A DNA stretch of 25,496 bases. Origin: Planctomycetota bacterium (GTDB taxonomy: Bacteria > Planctomycetota > PLA2 > JAEUHO01). The translations under genes were made by a program, and so were the position numbers. The stretch lies in assembly GCA_026647295.1 (NCBI GenBank), contig JAPKHB010000011.1:1-25496 (forward strand), given 5' to 3'. The notes beneath the pieces were generated by a model. It saw only the letters and a program-made list of their open reading frames with translations, was not told the DNA's origin and did no database searches. The first letter of the stretch is position 1. Each line of letters opens with the position of its first letter. Of this stretch, positions 8,204 through 16,251 are shown one piece after another.

Positions 8204-9281
8204 CCAGCGCGCCGTCACCTGGGTGCTGGCCGGCGTGCTGACCCTGCCGGCCTGTGGCGGTGCGCCCGCCGCCCAGGGTCGGGTCGAGCCGCCGCCGCCG
8301 GGGATGGTCTGGGTGGCGGGCGGCGAGTTCACGATGGGGACCGATGATCCGAGTGCCTTTGCGTCCGAGCGACCGGCCCACCGCGTGTGGGTCGACGGTT
8401 TCTGGATCGATCGGCACGAGGTGACCAATCGAGAGTTCGCCGCCTTCGTGAACGCAACGGGCTATCGGACGACGGCGGAGCGGCCGATCGAGTGGGCGGA
8501 ACTGGCTCGCCAACTTCCTCCAGGTACGCCGCCCCCGCCCGCGGAGCAGTTGCAGCCGGGGTCCGCGGTTTTCGTGGCCCCACGTGGCCCGGTTGCGCTC
8601 TCTGACCCGTCGGCGTGGTGGCGGTGGGTCCCGGGCGCGAGTTGGCGGCAGCCCGAGGGGCCCGGCAGCACCTTCCAGGGCCGCGAGGACCACCCCGTCG
8701 TGCACGTTTCCTGGCACGACGCCTCCGCCTTCGCGGCCTGGGCCGGCAAACGCCTTCCGACCGAGGCGGAATGGGAGTACGCCGCGCGGGGTGGATTGGA
8801 AGGACGGCGCTATCCCTGGGGCGACGACCCGGCCCGCGACGACGCGCCACGGTGCAACATCTGGCAAGGCGGGTTCCCGTGGCCGGGACGGCACCGCGAC
8901 GGCTACGAGCGCACCGCGCCCGTCGAGTCCTTCGCACCCAACGGCTACGGTCTCTCGGACGTCGCGGGCAACGTCTGGGAGTGGTGCGAAGACCGCTACC
9001 GGGCCGATGCGTTCGCGCACTGCGCGGCCGAGGCCCCGGGCGTGCGCCCGTCCAACCCCCACGGTCCCGCCATCGCCTGGGATCCGGACGCGCCGCTGGG
9101 CGACGCGCGGGTCATCCGCGGGGGGTCGTTTCTGTGCCATGCGTCCTACTGCGAGGCCTACCGCTCCAGCGCCCGCCGTGGTCTGGCGCCCGACACGGGG
9201 ATGAGCCACGTCGGGTTCCGCTGCGTCAAGGAACACCGGTCCGACTCCACGACCCCACCCCAGGGCCATGAGTGCCGCTGA
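8187..9281 (+). CDS. Formylglycine-generating-enzyme (SUMF1/FGE-sulfatase fold) family lipoprotein-like protein
   Basis: The product has 364 residues from TTG 8187, which follows an AGAGGA stretch; TTG 8151 in the same frame is an alternative. Either start overlaps the sulfatase stop. A short N-terminal hydrophobic segment ends in LPACGG, a possible lipobox, so the protein is probably exported. The FGE-sulfatase domain fills the rest: GMVWVAGGEFTMGTD, VWVDGFWIDRHEVTN, HPVVHVSWHDASAFAAWAGKRLPTEAEWEYAARGG, NVWEWCED, RVIRGGSFLCHASYC and VGFRC. In aerobic FGE two copper-binding cysteines lie in C-x4-C. Here the first is kept (C322, SYCEAYRS) but the second is Ser327. It may therefore be a non-canonical maturase, or a relative using the fold for another oxidation or for ligand binding. 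Position next to a sulfatase favours a sulfatase-related role. Confidence 0.88.
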   Translation: MRASRDQRAVTWVLAGVLTLPACGGAPAAQGRVEPPPPGMVWVAGGEFTMGTDDPSAFASERPAHRVWVDGFWIDRHEVTNREFAAFVNATGYRTTAERPIEWAELARQLPPGTPPPPAEQLQPGSAVFVAPRGPVALSDPSAWWRWVPGASWRQPEGPGSTFQGREDHPVVHVSWHDASAFAAWAGKRLPTEAEWEYAARGGLEGRRYPWGDDPARDDAPRCNIWQGGFPWPGRHRDGYERTAPVESFAPNGYGLSDVAGNVWEWCEDRYRADAFAHCAAEAPGVRPSNPHGPAIAWDPDAPLGDARVIRGGSFLCHASYCEAYRSSARRGLAPDTGMSHVGFRCVKEHRSDSTTPPQGHECR

Positions 9282-9344
9282 CGGGCCGGGGGCCCACCCC
9301 GGCGGTGTCCGCGCTCCGGCCGAATCCCGCAACCCTGACGACGG

Positions 9345-9368
9345 GGGGAGTGCCGGAGGCGCCTCCCC
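9345..9368 (+). terminator. Hairpin downstream of the FGE-like gene, terminator-like
   Basis: GGGGAG (9345-9350) pairs with CTCCCC (9363-9368), with an inner GCC/GGC pair in the loop. It lies 64 nt after the FGE stop and just before the next promoter element. It has no T tract, so Rho-independent function is uncertain. Confidence 0.4.
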
Positions 9369-9374
9369 GCCCCC

Positions 9375-9380
9375 TAGGCT
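9375..9380 (+). promoter_or_regulatory. -10-like hexamer TAGGCT for the first beta-barrel gene
   Basis: TAGGCT lies 28 nt before the GTG at 9409, predicting a leader of about 22 nt that contains AGGAG. No -35 is recognisable. Confidence 0.4.
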
Positions 9381-9408
9381 GCGCCCACACGCCCCCAGGA
9401 GATCCATC

Positions 9409-10308
9409 GTGTCCCGTGGTCCCCGCCTACCTGGCGCCTTCATCCTCCTGCTTGGAGTCGGATTGATCGGCGGTTGCGCCCACGCCCTTGGGCGTGCGGA
9501 GCCGCGGCCCGCCGACCCCGAGCAGGGCGTGAGCGCAGATCTCCCATGCGACTCCATCCCGACGCCCGTCCGCGCCCTGGACGCGGGCCCCCCGCCGGCG
9601 GCGCCCGCCCGGACCCACCCACGCCTCCAACTGACGCTGGGCGCGTGGGTCTGGGGGATGAGCGGCAGGCTCGGACGCAGCGGTGATCCCGTCGATGTCG
9701 AGTCCACCTGGCGGGACACCCTGGAAGCCCTCGATGCGCTCGAGTTCGCCCTGAATTCCCGCCTGCGGATCGAGTGGGGGCGATGGTCTGCGTCGTTGGA
9801 ACTCGACGGAGCCGAGGTGGCGGATACGGTCCGCTTCGACAGGCTCGGCGCGGCGATCGACGCCCGGGCCTCGCTATGGATCCTTCAGGGCCAGGCGGGG
9901 TACCGCGTCGCCGGACGTAGGTTGGGGTGCGGCACCTGCGCGCCCGTCGGGTGCCTCGAGGTCTACGGCGGCGCGCGGGCCTACTGGACCGGGGTCGAGG
10001 CGCGCTCGGCTGGCGCCCTGGCCCCTCTCTCCGGTCGCGAGTCCTCGGACCGTTGGGTGGAGCCCCTGTTGGGATTGCGCGGTGACGTGCGCTGGCCCTC
10101 CGGGTGGTGGCTCCGCGGCGAAGCCGACGTGGGCGGCCTTGACGGGGACCGGTCAAGGCATGCGTTGGGGGCGGTGGGCTACCGCTTCAGCGAGCGGGTC
10201 TCGGTCGGGGCCGGCTGGAAGGTGCTCGATGTGGACCATCGGGCCGACGGGCATGTGTTCGACGTCCGGCTCGAAGGCCCCTTCCTGGCCCTGACCGTTA
10301 CGCTCTGA
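9409..10308 (+). CDS. Outer-membrane beta-barrel-like lipoprotein (paralogue A)
   Basis: The product has 299 residues. GTG 9409 is chosen because AGGAG lies 7 nt upstream and the sequence that follows is a lipoprotein signal: a hydrophobic core LPGAFILLLGVGLIGG and lipobox I20-G21-G22-C23. After a Pro/Ala-rich linker (about 30-75) come alternating beta strands such as LQLTLGAWVWGMSG, LRIEWGRWSASLEL, LEVYGGARAYWTG, WWLRGEADVGGL, VGYRFSERVSVGAGWKVLDVDH and the final FDVRLEGPFLALTVTL. The pattern ends in a hydrophobic terminal strand, as in small outer-membrane barrels. The barrel aligns by eye with the gene at 10309-11250, and the two meet tail to tail with no spacer. An upstream in-frame GTG/ATG extension to 9268 would add a non-signal, Pro-rich stretch and is rejected. 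No enzymatic motif is seen; the function is unknown. Confidence 0.8.
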   Translation: MSRGPRLPGAFILLLGVGLIGGCAHALGRAEPRPADPEQGVSADLPCDSIPTPVRALDAGPPPAAPARTHPRLQLTLGAWVWGMSGRLGRSGDPVDVESTWRDTLEALDALEFALNSRLRIEWGRWSASLELDGAEVADTVRFDRLGAAIDARASLWILQGQAGYRVAGRRLGCGTCAPVGCLEVYGGARAYWTGVEARSAGALAPLSGRESSDRWVEPLLGLRGDVRWPSGWWLRGEADVGGLDGDRSRHALGAVGYRFSERVSVGAGWKVLDVDHRADGHVFDVRLEGPFLALTVTL

Positions 10309-10314
10309 TCAGAG
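10303..10314. repeat. 12-bp perfect palindrome across two abutting convergent stop codons
   Basis: CTCTGATCAGAG holds TGA 10306-10308 of the plus-strand gene and the complement of TGA 10309-10311 of the minus-strand gene. There is no base between the two stops. Confidence 0.9.
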
Positions 10315-11250
10315 TTCGACGGCAAGCGCCAGTCGCGGGCCGGTGAGCAGGATGTCCAGGTCGAACCGGTCGTTGCCCCTTCCGGCGTGGAAGTCGATGC
10401 CGTGCCATGCCCACCCCAGCGAGATCGACCACCGCCGGGCCAGGGGCACCCGGAGTTCGGCGAGCGCGTACCAGGAGAGGTTGGAGCCCGTGGCCACGCC
10501 CCCGAGATCCCCGGCGAATCGCAGCGTGGTCCGGCCGGGCGTTCGCAGGCTGGCGTCCAGTCCGAGCGTCGGGTCGATCCAGGTGCGGCTGCGGTCGACG
10601 TCCAGGGCCTCCCCGCGGGCCTCGAAGCCGACTGCGTAGAGCCGTACCCCGGCCGTCGGCCCCCACGAGAGGCACCAGCCGGAGGGCCCCCCCTCGTGAC
10701 GGCCGGCTTCGTATCGCACCCAGGCCCGGGCGATCGTGGCCGATAGCGACCCGTCGATGTGGGCGTCCGACACCTTCCAGTCCAGCGAGCCGCCGAGCGA
10801 AGCGTGCTCGGCTTCCGCGCCTACGCTCCAACGGCCCTTGCCAACTTCCAGCCCGCCGACGAAGACGAACTCCAACTCTGTGGCCGTGCGCGCCAGGTCG
10901 GCCTCCCCGACCCAGTCGACCGGGGTGCTTCGCGACCGTGCGCCGGCGTCCACGCGCACGCTTCCGGAGGCCAGCGAGCCGCGCACGATCGGGACCCAGA
11001 CCGGCGCGTTCACGGTCCACCGCCAAGCCCCGCAACCTCCGCCGGACGGTCGGCGCACGAGGCACGAGGGCGCCGGCATGGCATCCCGCCACCCGGGTGC
11101 CAGGGGCGGGCGGGGGCGCGGCGGCGCCGCGGGCGCGGAGGGCGAGCCGGGTCCGGCGCGGGGCGCCGAATCCGGCGCGCTCTGCGCACTCGGGGCTGTG
11201 AGCGCGAGCCCGCCAGCGAGCAGAAGGACCTGGATCGACCGACGCGTCAT
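10309..11250 (-). CDS. Secreted outer-membrane beta-barrel-like protein (paralogue B)
   Basis: The product has 313 residues from ATG 11250 (GGAG about 11 nt upstream). The signal peptide MTRRSIQVLLLAGGLALTAP is Sec-type, with probable cleavage near AQSAP and no lipobox. A Pro/Ala/Arg linker (about 22-60) is followed by beta strands: VWVPIVRGSL, ELEFVFVGGLEV, RWSVGAEAEHASL, GVRLYAVGFEARGEALDV, LGLDASLRTPG, LRFAGDLGGVATG, SWYALAELRVPLARRWSISLGWAWHGIDF and a last strand LLTGPRLALAVEL. The strand order and several matched positions (LG-D/LR-P-G/LR--D-GG, then GW---D) show that it is a paralogue of 9409-10308, although one is a lipoprotein and the other is not. The cyclase gene lies 119 bp upstream on the same strand. 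The function is unknown; surface or outer-membrane placement is inferred. Confidence 0.8.
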   Translation of the reverse strand: MTRRSIQVLLLAGGLALTAPSAQSAPDSAPRAGPGSPSAPAAPPRPRPPLAPGWRDAMPAPSCLVRRPSGGGCGAWRWTVNAPVWVPIVRGSLASGSVRVDAGARSRSTPVDWVGEADLARTATELEFVFVGGLEVGKGRWSVGAEAEHASLGGSLDWKVSDAHIDGSLSATIARAWVRYEAGRHEGGPSGWCLSWGPTAGVRLYAVGFEARGEALDVDRSRTWIDPTLGLDASLRTPGRTTLRFAGDLGGVATGSNLSWYALAELRVPLARRWSISLGWAWHGIDFHAGRGNDRFDLDILLTGPRLALAVEL

Positions 11251-11369
11251 GGGGGACAAACTCCGATTCGGCCCTGTCCCCATCCTCATCCGGCGGGGCT
11301 GGGACCGGCAGCCCGCGCGCCCGGAGCTTGCGGAATCCGGACATGCACCGCGTGGCTGGCGCCGGGCGA

Positions 11370-13265
11370 TTACGCGCGCTCGGGGCCGCGCGGGGGGGCG
11401 GCGACGTAGCCCCGTTTCCCGAGCAACTCATGCACCTCTACGACGCCGGCCCGCCCCGCCACCGTCGTTCGGTCGAGGTTCCGCCACGCGTAGCCCGGCC
11501 CGGCGGCTTCGACCGTCTCCCGGCTCGCCAGGATCCAGGTTCCGTACCTTTTGTTGAGGGCCTCGATCCGGGCGGCGAGGTTCACCGCGTCGCCGATCAC
11601 CGAGTACGCGAACCGTTCCGGGGTGCCGATGTTCCCAACCACGACGTCGCCCGTGTGGAGCCCGATGCGCGTGAGGAAGGGGGGCCGGCCTGCCGCGCCC
11701 CCGCGCAGGCGGGCCGCAGCCAGGGCTTCCTGCAACGCCAACGCGGCGGCGCAGGCGTTCTCGGCGTGCCGTGAGTCGGGGTGGGGGGCCCCCCAGAACG
11801 CGAGCATGCCGTCCCCCATGAACTTGTCCACGGTGCCACCGTGTGACGCGACGCCGGCGGTCAAGAGTTCGAGGTACGCGCCGAGGACGCCCACGAGATC
11901 CGCCGGGGCAAGGCCCTCCGAAAGGGCGGTGAAGTCTTTCACGTCGGAGAACATCAGGGTCAGGCGGCGGGTGCTCCCGCCCAGCCGGGCCTCTTCGCCG
12001 AGGGCGAGTAGGTCGCGGACCAGCGGCGTAGGCACGTACCGACCGAAAGATCGCAGGCTCCGCTTCATCCGGCTCGCGGCGTCCCCGAGCGTGGCGACCT
12101 CGCGGATCCGGGACGGTGGCGCCTCCCCCGCAGCGAGTTCGAAGGTGCCGACGCGTTCGAGGTCCGCGGCGATGGACTGCAACGGGCGGGCGACCCGACC
12201 CGCAAGGCGCACCGCGCCCGCCAGCGCGAGGCCCAGGACCCCCAGCACCGCCGCCCCGGCCAGCAGCGCGTAGCGCCCCAAGAACCCAACCAGTTCCTCC
12301 TCGGGAACCACGATGGCGTGCAGGATCGGGGGGTGTCCGAGCGGGGTTTCGTGCGCGAACGCGACCACCCAGTCCACCCCGTTCACGGCCGGGTGCAGCA
12401 CCCGGGGGGCCGAGGGCTCACGGCCGGGCAGAGGGGGCCTGCGGCCTGCGAGGGCGGCCGTGACCGCGGGTCCCAGCCGGGCCTGGTCCTCCGGAGACGC
12501 CGCGGCCTGGACGGTTCCAGAGTCCGGGTCGAGCAGCAGCACGCCCCCGCTCTGCCCGATGCGGATCGCCGCCAGCGCATCGGCTACGAACGCCAGGCTG
12601 AAGCCGGCTCCGAACACCCCCCGCAGGCGTCCCTCTTCTCGCAGGCCCTGGGCGCACATGCGTCCCCACGACCCGTCCACGGGCCGGCGGAACCGCCCCG
12701 TCCACACGGGACCCGGGGCGCTGGCGCCCAGGGCAAACCACGGAACCTGTTCGAAGGCGTCGAACGAATGTCCGGCGGCGGGTTCGGCGCGACGCGTTCC
12801 GTCAGGTCGGAGGCTCGCGGCTACCACTTCAGGCGGCGCGCCGGGTTCTTCGCCGGGTCGAGTCCAAAGGAGCAGCACGCTGCCGTCGTTGCGCCGTGTG
12901 GCTCCGGCGCCGGAGCGCCGGTCGTGGGCCATCCAGGCGAGCGTGTCATAGCGGTAGTCGCTGCGCACCCGGGTTGCCAGGTGCTCGGCCAGGCGCTCTG
13001 GATCACCGATGGGGAGTTGGCCGCGCTCGCCCGCGTCCACACAGCCGGTCACGCCGTCCTGCGCGGCACGCAGCGTCGCCGCCACGCGTTCGCCCAGGGC
13101 GCTGGACGCTTGGCGAGCGAGTGCCGACGCCGTCGCCTCCAGCGATCGCGAACGCGCCGCCAGCGCCACGGCCGACACGCCGCCCACAGAGAGCAGGACG
13201 AGCCCCGCCATCAGCGCGACCAGCGCGAGACGTAGCGGGATGCGCGGGGTCCGGGCGCCTGTCAC
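11370..13265 (-). CDS. Membrane-bound sensor class III adenylate cyclase
   Basis: The product has 631 residues. GTG 13265 has GGAGG 6 nt upstream. TM1 is at about residues 11-35, an extracytoplasmic Cache-like sensor spans about 36-330 (PWFALGASAPGPVWTGRF, GVLLLDPDSG, VNGVDWVVAFAHETPLG), TM2 is at about 332-356 and a HAMP-like linker at 357-405. The segment FGRYVPTPLVRDLLALGEEA leads into the catalytic domain (about 430-610). Metal aspartates are D441 (FSDVKDFT) and D485 (DKFMGDG), adenine-specifying K481 and D559 (VIGDAVN) are present, and transition-state N562 and R566 are intact. It should make cAMP from ATP in response to a periplasmic ligand. A divergent AraC-type gene starts 110 bp away. 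The Lys/Asp pair argues against guanylate specificity. Confidence 0.93.
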   Translation of the reverse strand: MTGARTPRIPLRLALVALMAGLVLLSVGGVSAVALAARSRSLEATASALARQASSALGERVAATLRAAQDGVTGCVDAGERGQLPIGDPERLAEHLATRVRSDYRYDTLAWMAHDRRSGAGATRRNDGSVLLLWTRPGEEPGAPPEVVAASLRPDGTRRAEPAAGHSFDAFEQVPWFALGASAPGPVWTGRFRRPVDGSWGRMCAQGLREEGRLRGVFGAGFSLAFVADALAAIRIGQSGGVLLLDPDSGTVQAAASPEDQARLGPAVTAALAGRRPPLPGREPSAPRVLHPAVNGVDWVVAFAHETPLGHPPILHAIVVPEEELVGFLGRYALLAGAAVLGVLGLALAGAVRLAGRVARPLQSIAADLERVGTFELAAGEAPPSRIREVATLGDAASRMKRSLRSFGRYVPTPLVRDLLALGEEARLGGSTRRLTLMFSDVKDFTALSEGLAPADLVGVLGAYLELLTAGVASHGGTVDKFMGDGMLAFWGAPHPDSRHAENACAAALALQEALAAARLRGGAAGRPPFLTRIGLHTGDVVVGNIGTPERFAYSVIGDAVNLAARIEALNKRYGTWILASRETVEAAGPGYAWRNLDRTTVAGRAGVVEVHELLGKRGYVAAPPRGPERA

Positions 13266-13288
13266 GAGGGACCTCCGAGAAGGGGGGC

Positions 13289-13294
13289 AGGATA
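13289..13294 (-). promoter_or_regulatory. -10-like hexamer TATCCT for the adenylate cyclase gene
   Basis: On the minus strand TATCCT precedes GTG 13265 by 23 nt, giving a leader of about 17 nt that contains GGAGG. It faces the TACGCT element of the AraC gene 46 bp away, so both promoters share one short regulatory region. Confidence 0.45.
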
Positions 13295-13340
13295 CCCCGA
13301 CACGGTCGTCGGCCGCGTTGACCGGCCTATCCGCGGGCGG

Positions 13341-13346
13341 TACGCT
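13341..13346 (+). promoter_or_regulatory. -10-like hexamer TACGCT for the AraC-family gene
   Basis: GGTACGCT lies 29 nt upstream of GTG 13376 and would give a short leader containing GGAAGG. The same GGTACGCT octamer precedes the AllA-like fusion gene at 21791-21798. Confidence 0.45.
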
Positions 13347-13375
13347 GGCCGTTCCGTGCGCCCGGAAGGCGGGCC

Positions 13376-14395
13376 GTGCGATGGGTCCTGGGGCCCCGCG
13401 TGCCGAACGTCCGTTCTGAAGCGCGCGCCAAGAAGCCGCCCAGGTCGCCCTGGATCCTGGCCCGGGGCTTCCGGGGCGTCGAGGAACTCCGGCGGCAACT
13501 CGTGGGTGGCGCGCCCTTGCCCTCTTCGACGACCTCGGGCCGGCTGGACGGATGGCTCTGTGTCGTGGACCTCGGAGCGTTCACCTTCACCGTTGGCGCG
13601 CTGCAGGGGGCGGCCCATTGCAAGGGGGTGTGTCCGCCGGCCCTGGTCTCCGTGACGCTCGTGCTCGACGCACCCGGGGGCGGGACGATCAACGGCGCGC
13701 CCCTCGTCGCTGGAAGCGTGCTCCTCTACCCTCCGGCCGGACTCTACGAGGGATGGACCCCTGCCGGTTACCGGTGGGTTTCCGCCTTTCTGCCCCGCGC
13801 GGAGATCGAGCCGTTGGTGCGCACGGCAGGCGGGCGTCTGCCCACGCTCCCAGGGACTCGCGCGCTGCGGGCGACACTTCCGTGGAGCGATCGTGAGCCG
13901 CTGGAAACCCTCCTCGGCCGGCTGGAACCAGCCCGAGCGCGCGCGACGCCGGAGCCGCTCGATGGGGCCCTGGCCCGGAGTCTGACATTGTGCTGGCGGG
14001 GGCTCGTAGCGCGCGCTTGGCGGCATGGGGTTCCCGTGCGGGCCCGGCGCCCCCAGACGAGAGGTGACAGGGCCTTGCGTGCCGCTGACCGGTACCTGCG
14101 AAAGCACCTGGCCGAGCCGGTGTACCTTGGTGAACTGTGCCGGTCGGTGAGGGTTTCCGAGCGAACCCTCGAACACATGTTCCGTCGGCGGATCGGAATC
14201 GCGCCGATCGCATACCTGAACTGGCTGCGGCTGAACGAGGCGCGGCGACTCCTCCAGGGTCGCACCCGGGATGCGGTGCGCACGGTGACGGAGGTCGCCA
14301 GCGCCGTGGGCTTCTCCCATCTGGGGCGGTTCGCCGCCGCCTATCGCAACACCTTCGGTGAGGCTCCCCGGGAGACGCTGCGGGGGATGGAGTGA
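13376..14395 (+). CDS. AraC-family transcriptional regulator
   Basis: The product has 339 residues from GTG 13376, with GGAAGG about 7 nt upstream. The first 200 residues form a poorly conserved, cupin-like ligand or sensing domain (WLCVVDLGAFTFTVG, SVTLVLDAPGGGTINGAPLVAGSVLLYPPAGLYEG). The C-terminal 110 residues are the double helix-turn-helix of AraC/XylS: DRYLRKHLAEPVYLGELCRSVRVSERTLEHMFRRRIGIAPIAYLNWLRLNEARRLL and VTEVASAVGFSHLGRFAAAYRNTFGEAP. The GFSHLGRF--AYR-FGE-P segment is the family signature. It lies divergent to the adenylate cyclase gene over 110 bp, the usual layout for a regulator acting on its neighbour. Its ligand and other targets cannot be read. No membrane segment is seen. 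Confidence 0.93.
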   Translation: MRWVLGPRVPNVRSEARAKKPPRSPWILARGFRGVEELRRQLVGGAPLPSSTTSGRLDGWLCVVDLGAFTFTVGALQGAAHCKGVCPPALVSVTLVLDAPGGGTINGAPLVAGSVLLYPPAGLYEGWTPAGYRWVSAFLPRAEIEPLVRTAGGRLPTLPGTRALRATLPWSDREPLETLLGRLEPARARATPEPLDGALARSLTLCWRGLVARAWRHGVPVRARRPQTRGDRALRAADRYLRKHLAEPVYLGELCRSVRVSERTLEHMFRRRIGIAPIAYLNWLRLNEARRLLQGRTRDAVRTVTEVASAVGFSHLGRFAAAYRNTFGEAPRETLRGME

Positions 14396-14772
14396 GGCGC
14401 GGGCAACCCGGCCCGGAGTCCGGCTGCGAACGCCGCGGGGCCGCCCGAGACCGGGGCCACGCACCTCCATGAGGGTGGCCGGGAAAGGCGTGTAGCTCCG
14501 GGAATCCCCGCACCGGGCGGCATCCGTCGGCGCCTGCTCCGGGCCCGGCGGAACTCGGCCCGCGCACCGGCGCCGTACGCCCTGAGGGGAGTCATGGGCG
14601 CCAGGGCCAGGCCGCCGCGCGCCGCGTCCACGAAGTGCGGTCCGGCGGCGTGGCGCCCGCCGCCTGGCTGCGGGCGGGGCCGAAGGGGCCCACGGCCGCG
14701 CATGCGTGGCGATGCGCTCCGGTAGACTGCCCGGCGCCCCGCGGCGGCCCGTGGGGGCCGGGAGCGCGGACG
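14396..14772. other. 377-bp intergenic region between AraC and cytochrome genes
   Basis: I find no supported coding gene here on either strand. There is a strong hairpin, GGCGGCG (14644-14650) / CGCCGCC (14658-14664) with a 7-nt loop. The probable promoter of the cytochrome gene lies at 14723-14728. Confidence 0.6.
14723..14728 (+). promoter_or_regulatory. -10-like hexamer TAGACT for the cytochrome gene
   Basis: GGTAGACT lies 44 nt upstream of GTG 14773, giving a leader of about 38 nt that contains GGGAG. No -35 is evident. Confidence 0.4.
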
Positions 14773-16251
14773 GTGGTGACCACGCGAGGCGGGCAGGGGC
14801 AGGCGTGGGTGCGGGCGGGGCTCGTCCTTGCGACCGTGGGCACCCTGCTCGGCGCGTTCGCGGGCACCTTGCGCCCGGCGGGGGCCGAGGGCGCAACGCC
14901 CGAGGCGCGCAGGGCCGCGCGGCGCGCGGCGGCGGTGGAGGCGGCGCGCGAGATCCGCGCCACGCACTTGTTCGAGGGTGGCCGGGGGATGCACGCCCTG
15001 CCGGGCATCCCCACCCTGCTGCGGATCGGGCGCGGGTTTGCCCCCGGGGCCATCGACGCCGCGCTGACCGACGACCTGGGGCTGGTGCTCGACGAGCACG
15101 GCGTGGCCGGGCTGCACGCGGTGCGCGCGGGCACGTTCGAGGTTCCGGTGTTCGGGTGTGCGGCCTGCCACACCGGCCGCGCGGCCGGCCGGACCATCGT
15201 GGGCCTGGGCAACAAGCGCATCGACGTCGGGGCGATCGGGCGCGTGCAACTGGGGCTTTCCGCCAGCCACTGTTTCGCCTGGCCCGTGCTCGGCCGGACG
15301 GACCGGCGTCTGGTCGCGCAGGCCCTGGACACCGCGCGCCTGCTGGTCGACGCGCGCTGGCGCACGCCCACGCAGGGGTTGGTGCCCGATGCGATGATCC
15401 GCTCGTGGTTCTATCAGGTCCAGGGGGTGGAGCCGCCCGCGACGGGCGTGGGGGCGGTGAAGGTCCCGCATCTGTGGGGCTACGCGGCCAAGCGGAAGGT
15501 CGGTCTGTTCTGCGACGGCTTCGCGGACGGGGGCAACGGGGGGTGGGGCGCGATGGTGGAGGCGACGGCCGGGCAGACTCCCCAGGCGATCCGCGCCTAC
15601 CAGTCGCGCGTGGAGCGGGTGGAGGCGTTGTTCGAGCGGCTGCTCCCCCCGCGGTACCCGTTCCCCATCGACGGCCCGGCCGCGGCGCGCGGGGCCCACG
15701 TCTTCTCCGCGACGTGCGCGGGCTGCCACGGCGACTACGCGCTCGACGCGGACGGCTTTCCCGACTTCCAGCCTCCGCTGTACGTCCCCCACGCGCAGGT
15801 GCGGACCGACGGCGAACGCCTCGGACTGGTCACGCCCGCGTTCCGGGAGCTGGTCCGCCGCAGTCCGCTCGGTGACCTGGCGCGGCTCACGGCGCTCCAG
15901 GGGGGCTACTTCGCCCCGCGGCTCGACGGAGTCTGGGCGCGCTTCCCCTACCTGCACAACGCCGCGGTGCCGAGCCTGGCGGCCCTGCTCACGCCCCCCG
16001 GGCAGCGTCCGCGCGTGTGGGCGCTGGACCGCGCGGGAGAGGCCGGGCGCTTTGATGCCCGGGCCGTCGGGCTCACGCTGCCGCCCGCGGGCAGCGCGGC
16101 CGAGGCCCGGCTGCTGCACCTGGCCGGGCGGGGCGCGCGGCACGTCTACGACGTCCGCCGGCCCGGGCACGGAAACCAGGGCCACGACTTTGGCACCGAC
16201 CTGCCCCCGGCCGCCAAGCGCGACCTCATCGAGTACCTCAAGACGTTGTAG
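14773..16251 (+). CDS. Periplasmic diheme cytochrome c (peroxidase/RoxA-like group)
   Basis: The product has 492 residues from GTG 14773, with GGAG 8 nt upstream. A signal peptide follows (VRAGLVLATVGTLLGAFAG, cleavage near AGAEGA). Two heme-c sites are present, C129-A-A-C132-H133 (FGCAACHTG) and C315-A-G-C318-H319 (CAGCHGDY), about 185 residues apart as in two-domain diheme proteins. The C-terminal stretch GVWARFPYLHNAAVPSLAALL and the GNQGHDFGTDLPPAAKRDLIEYLKTL-type ending are typical of a large group of diheme proteins related to cytochrome c peroxidase, MauG and rubber oxygenase RoxA. Such enzymes reduce peroxide or use O2 or peroxide to oxidise a substrate in the periplasm. Distal heme ligands cannot be assigned by eye, so electron carrier, peroxidase or oxygenase activity remains open. 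It is a single gene with no cytochrome maturation genes nearby. Confidence 0.85.
   Translation: MVTTRGGQGQAWVRAGLVLATVGTLLGAFAGTLRPAGAEGATPEARRAARRAAAVEAAREIRATHLFEGGRGMHALPGIPTLLRIGRGFAPGAIDAALTDDLGLVLDEHGVAGLHAVRAGTFEVPVFGCAACHTGRAAGRTIVGLGNKRIDVGAIGRVQLGLSASHCFAWPVLGRTDRRLVAQALDTARLLVDARWRTPTQGLVPDAMIRSWFYQVQGVEPPATGVGAVKVPHLWGYAAKRKVGLFCDGFADGGNGGWGAMVEATAGQTPQAIRAYQSRVERVEALFERLLPPRYPFPIDGPAAARGAHVFSATCAGCHGDYALDADGFPDFQPPLYVPHAQVRTDGERLGLVTPAFRELVRRSPLGDLARLTALQGGYFAPRLDGVWARFPYLHNAAVPSLAALLTPPGQRPRVWALDRAGEAGRFDARAVGLTLPPAGSAAEARLLHLAGRGARHVYDVRRPGHGNQGHDFGTDLPPAAKRDLIEYLKTL

Noticed and set aside
9268..9408. Earlier start for the first beta-barrel gene
   Set aside because: The extra residues are Pro/Gly-rich and would bury the lipoprotein signal. 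GTG 9409 has AGGAG at good spacing.
14396..14700. Small gene between the AraC and cytochrome genes
   Set aside because: Short frames here lack start signals, family resemblance and length.
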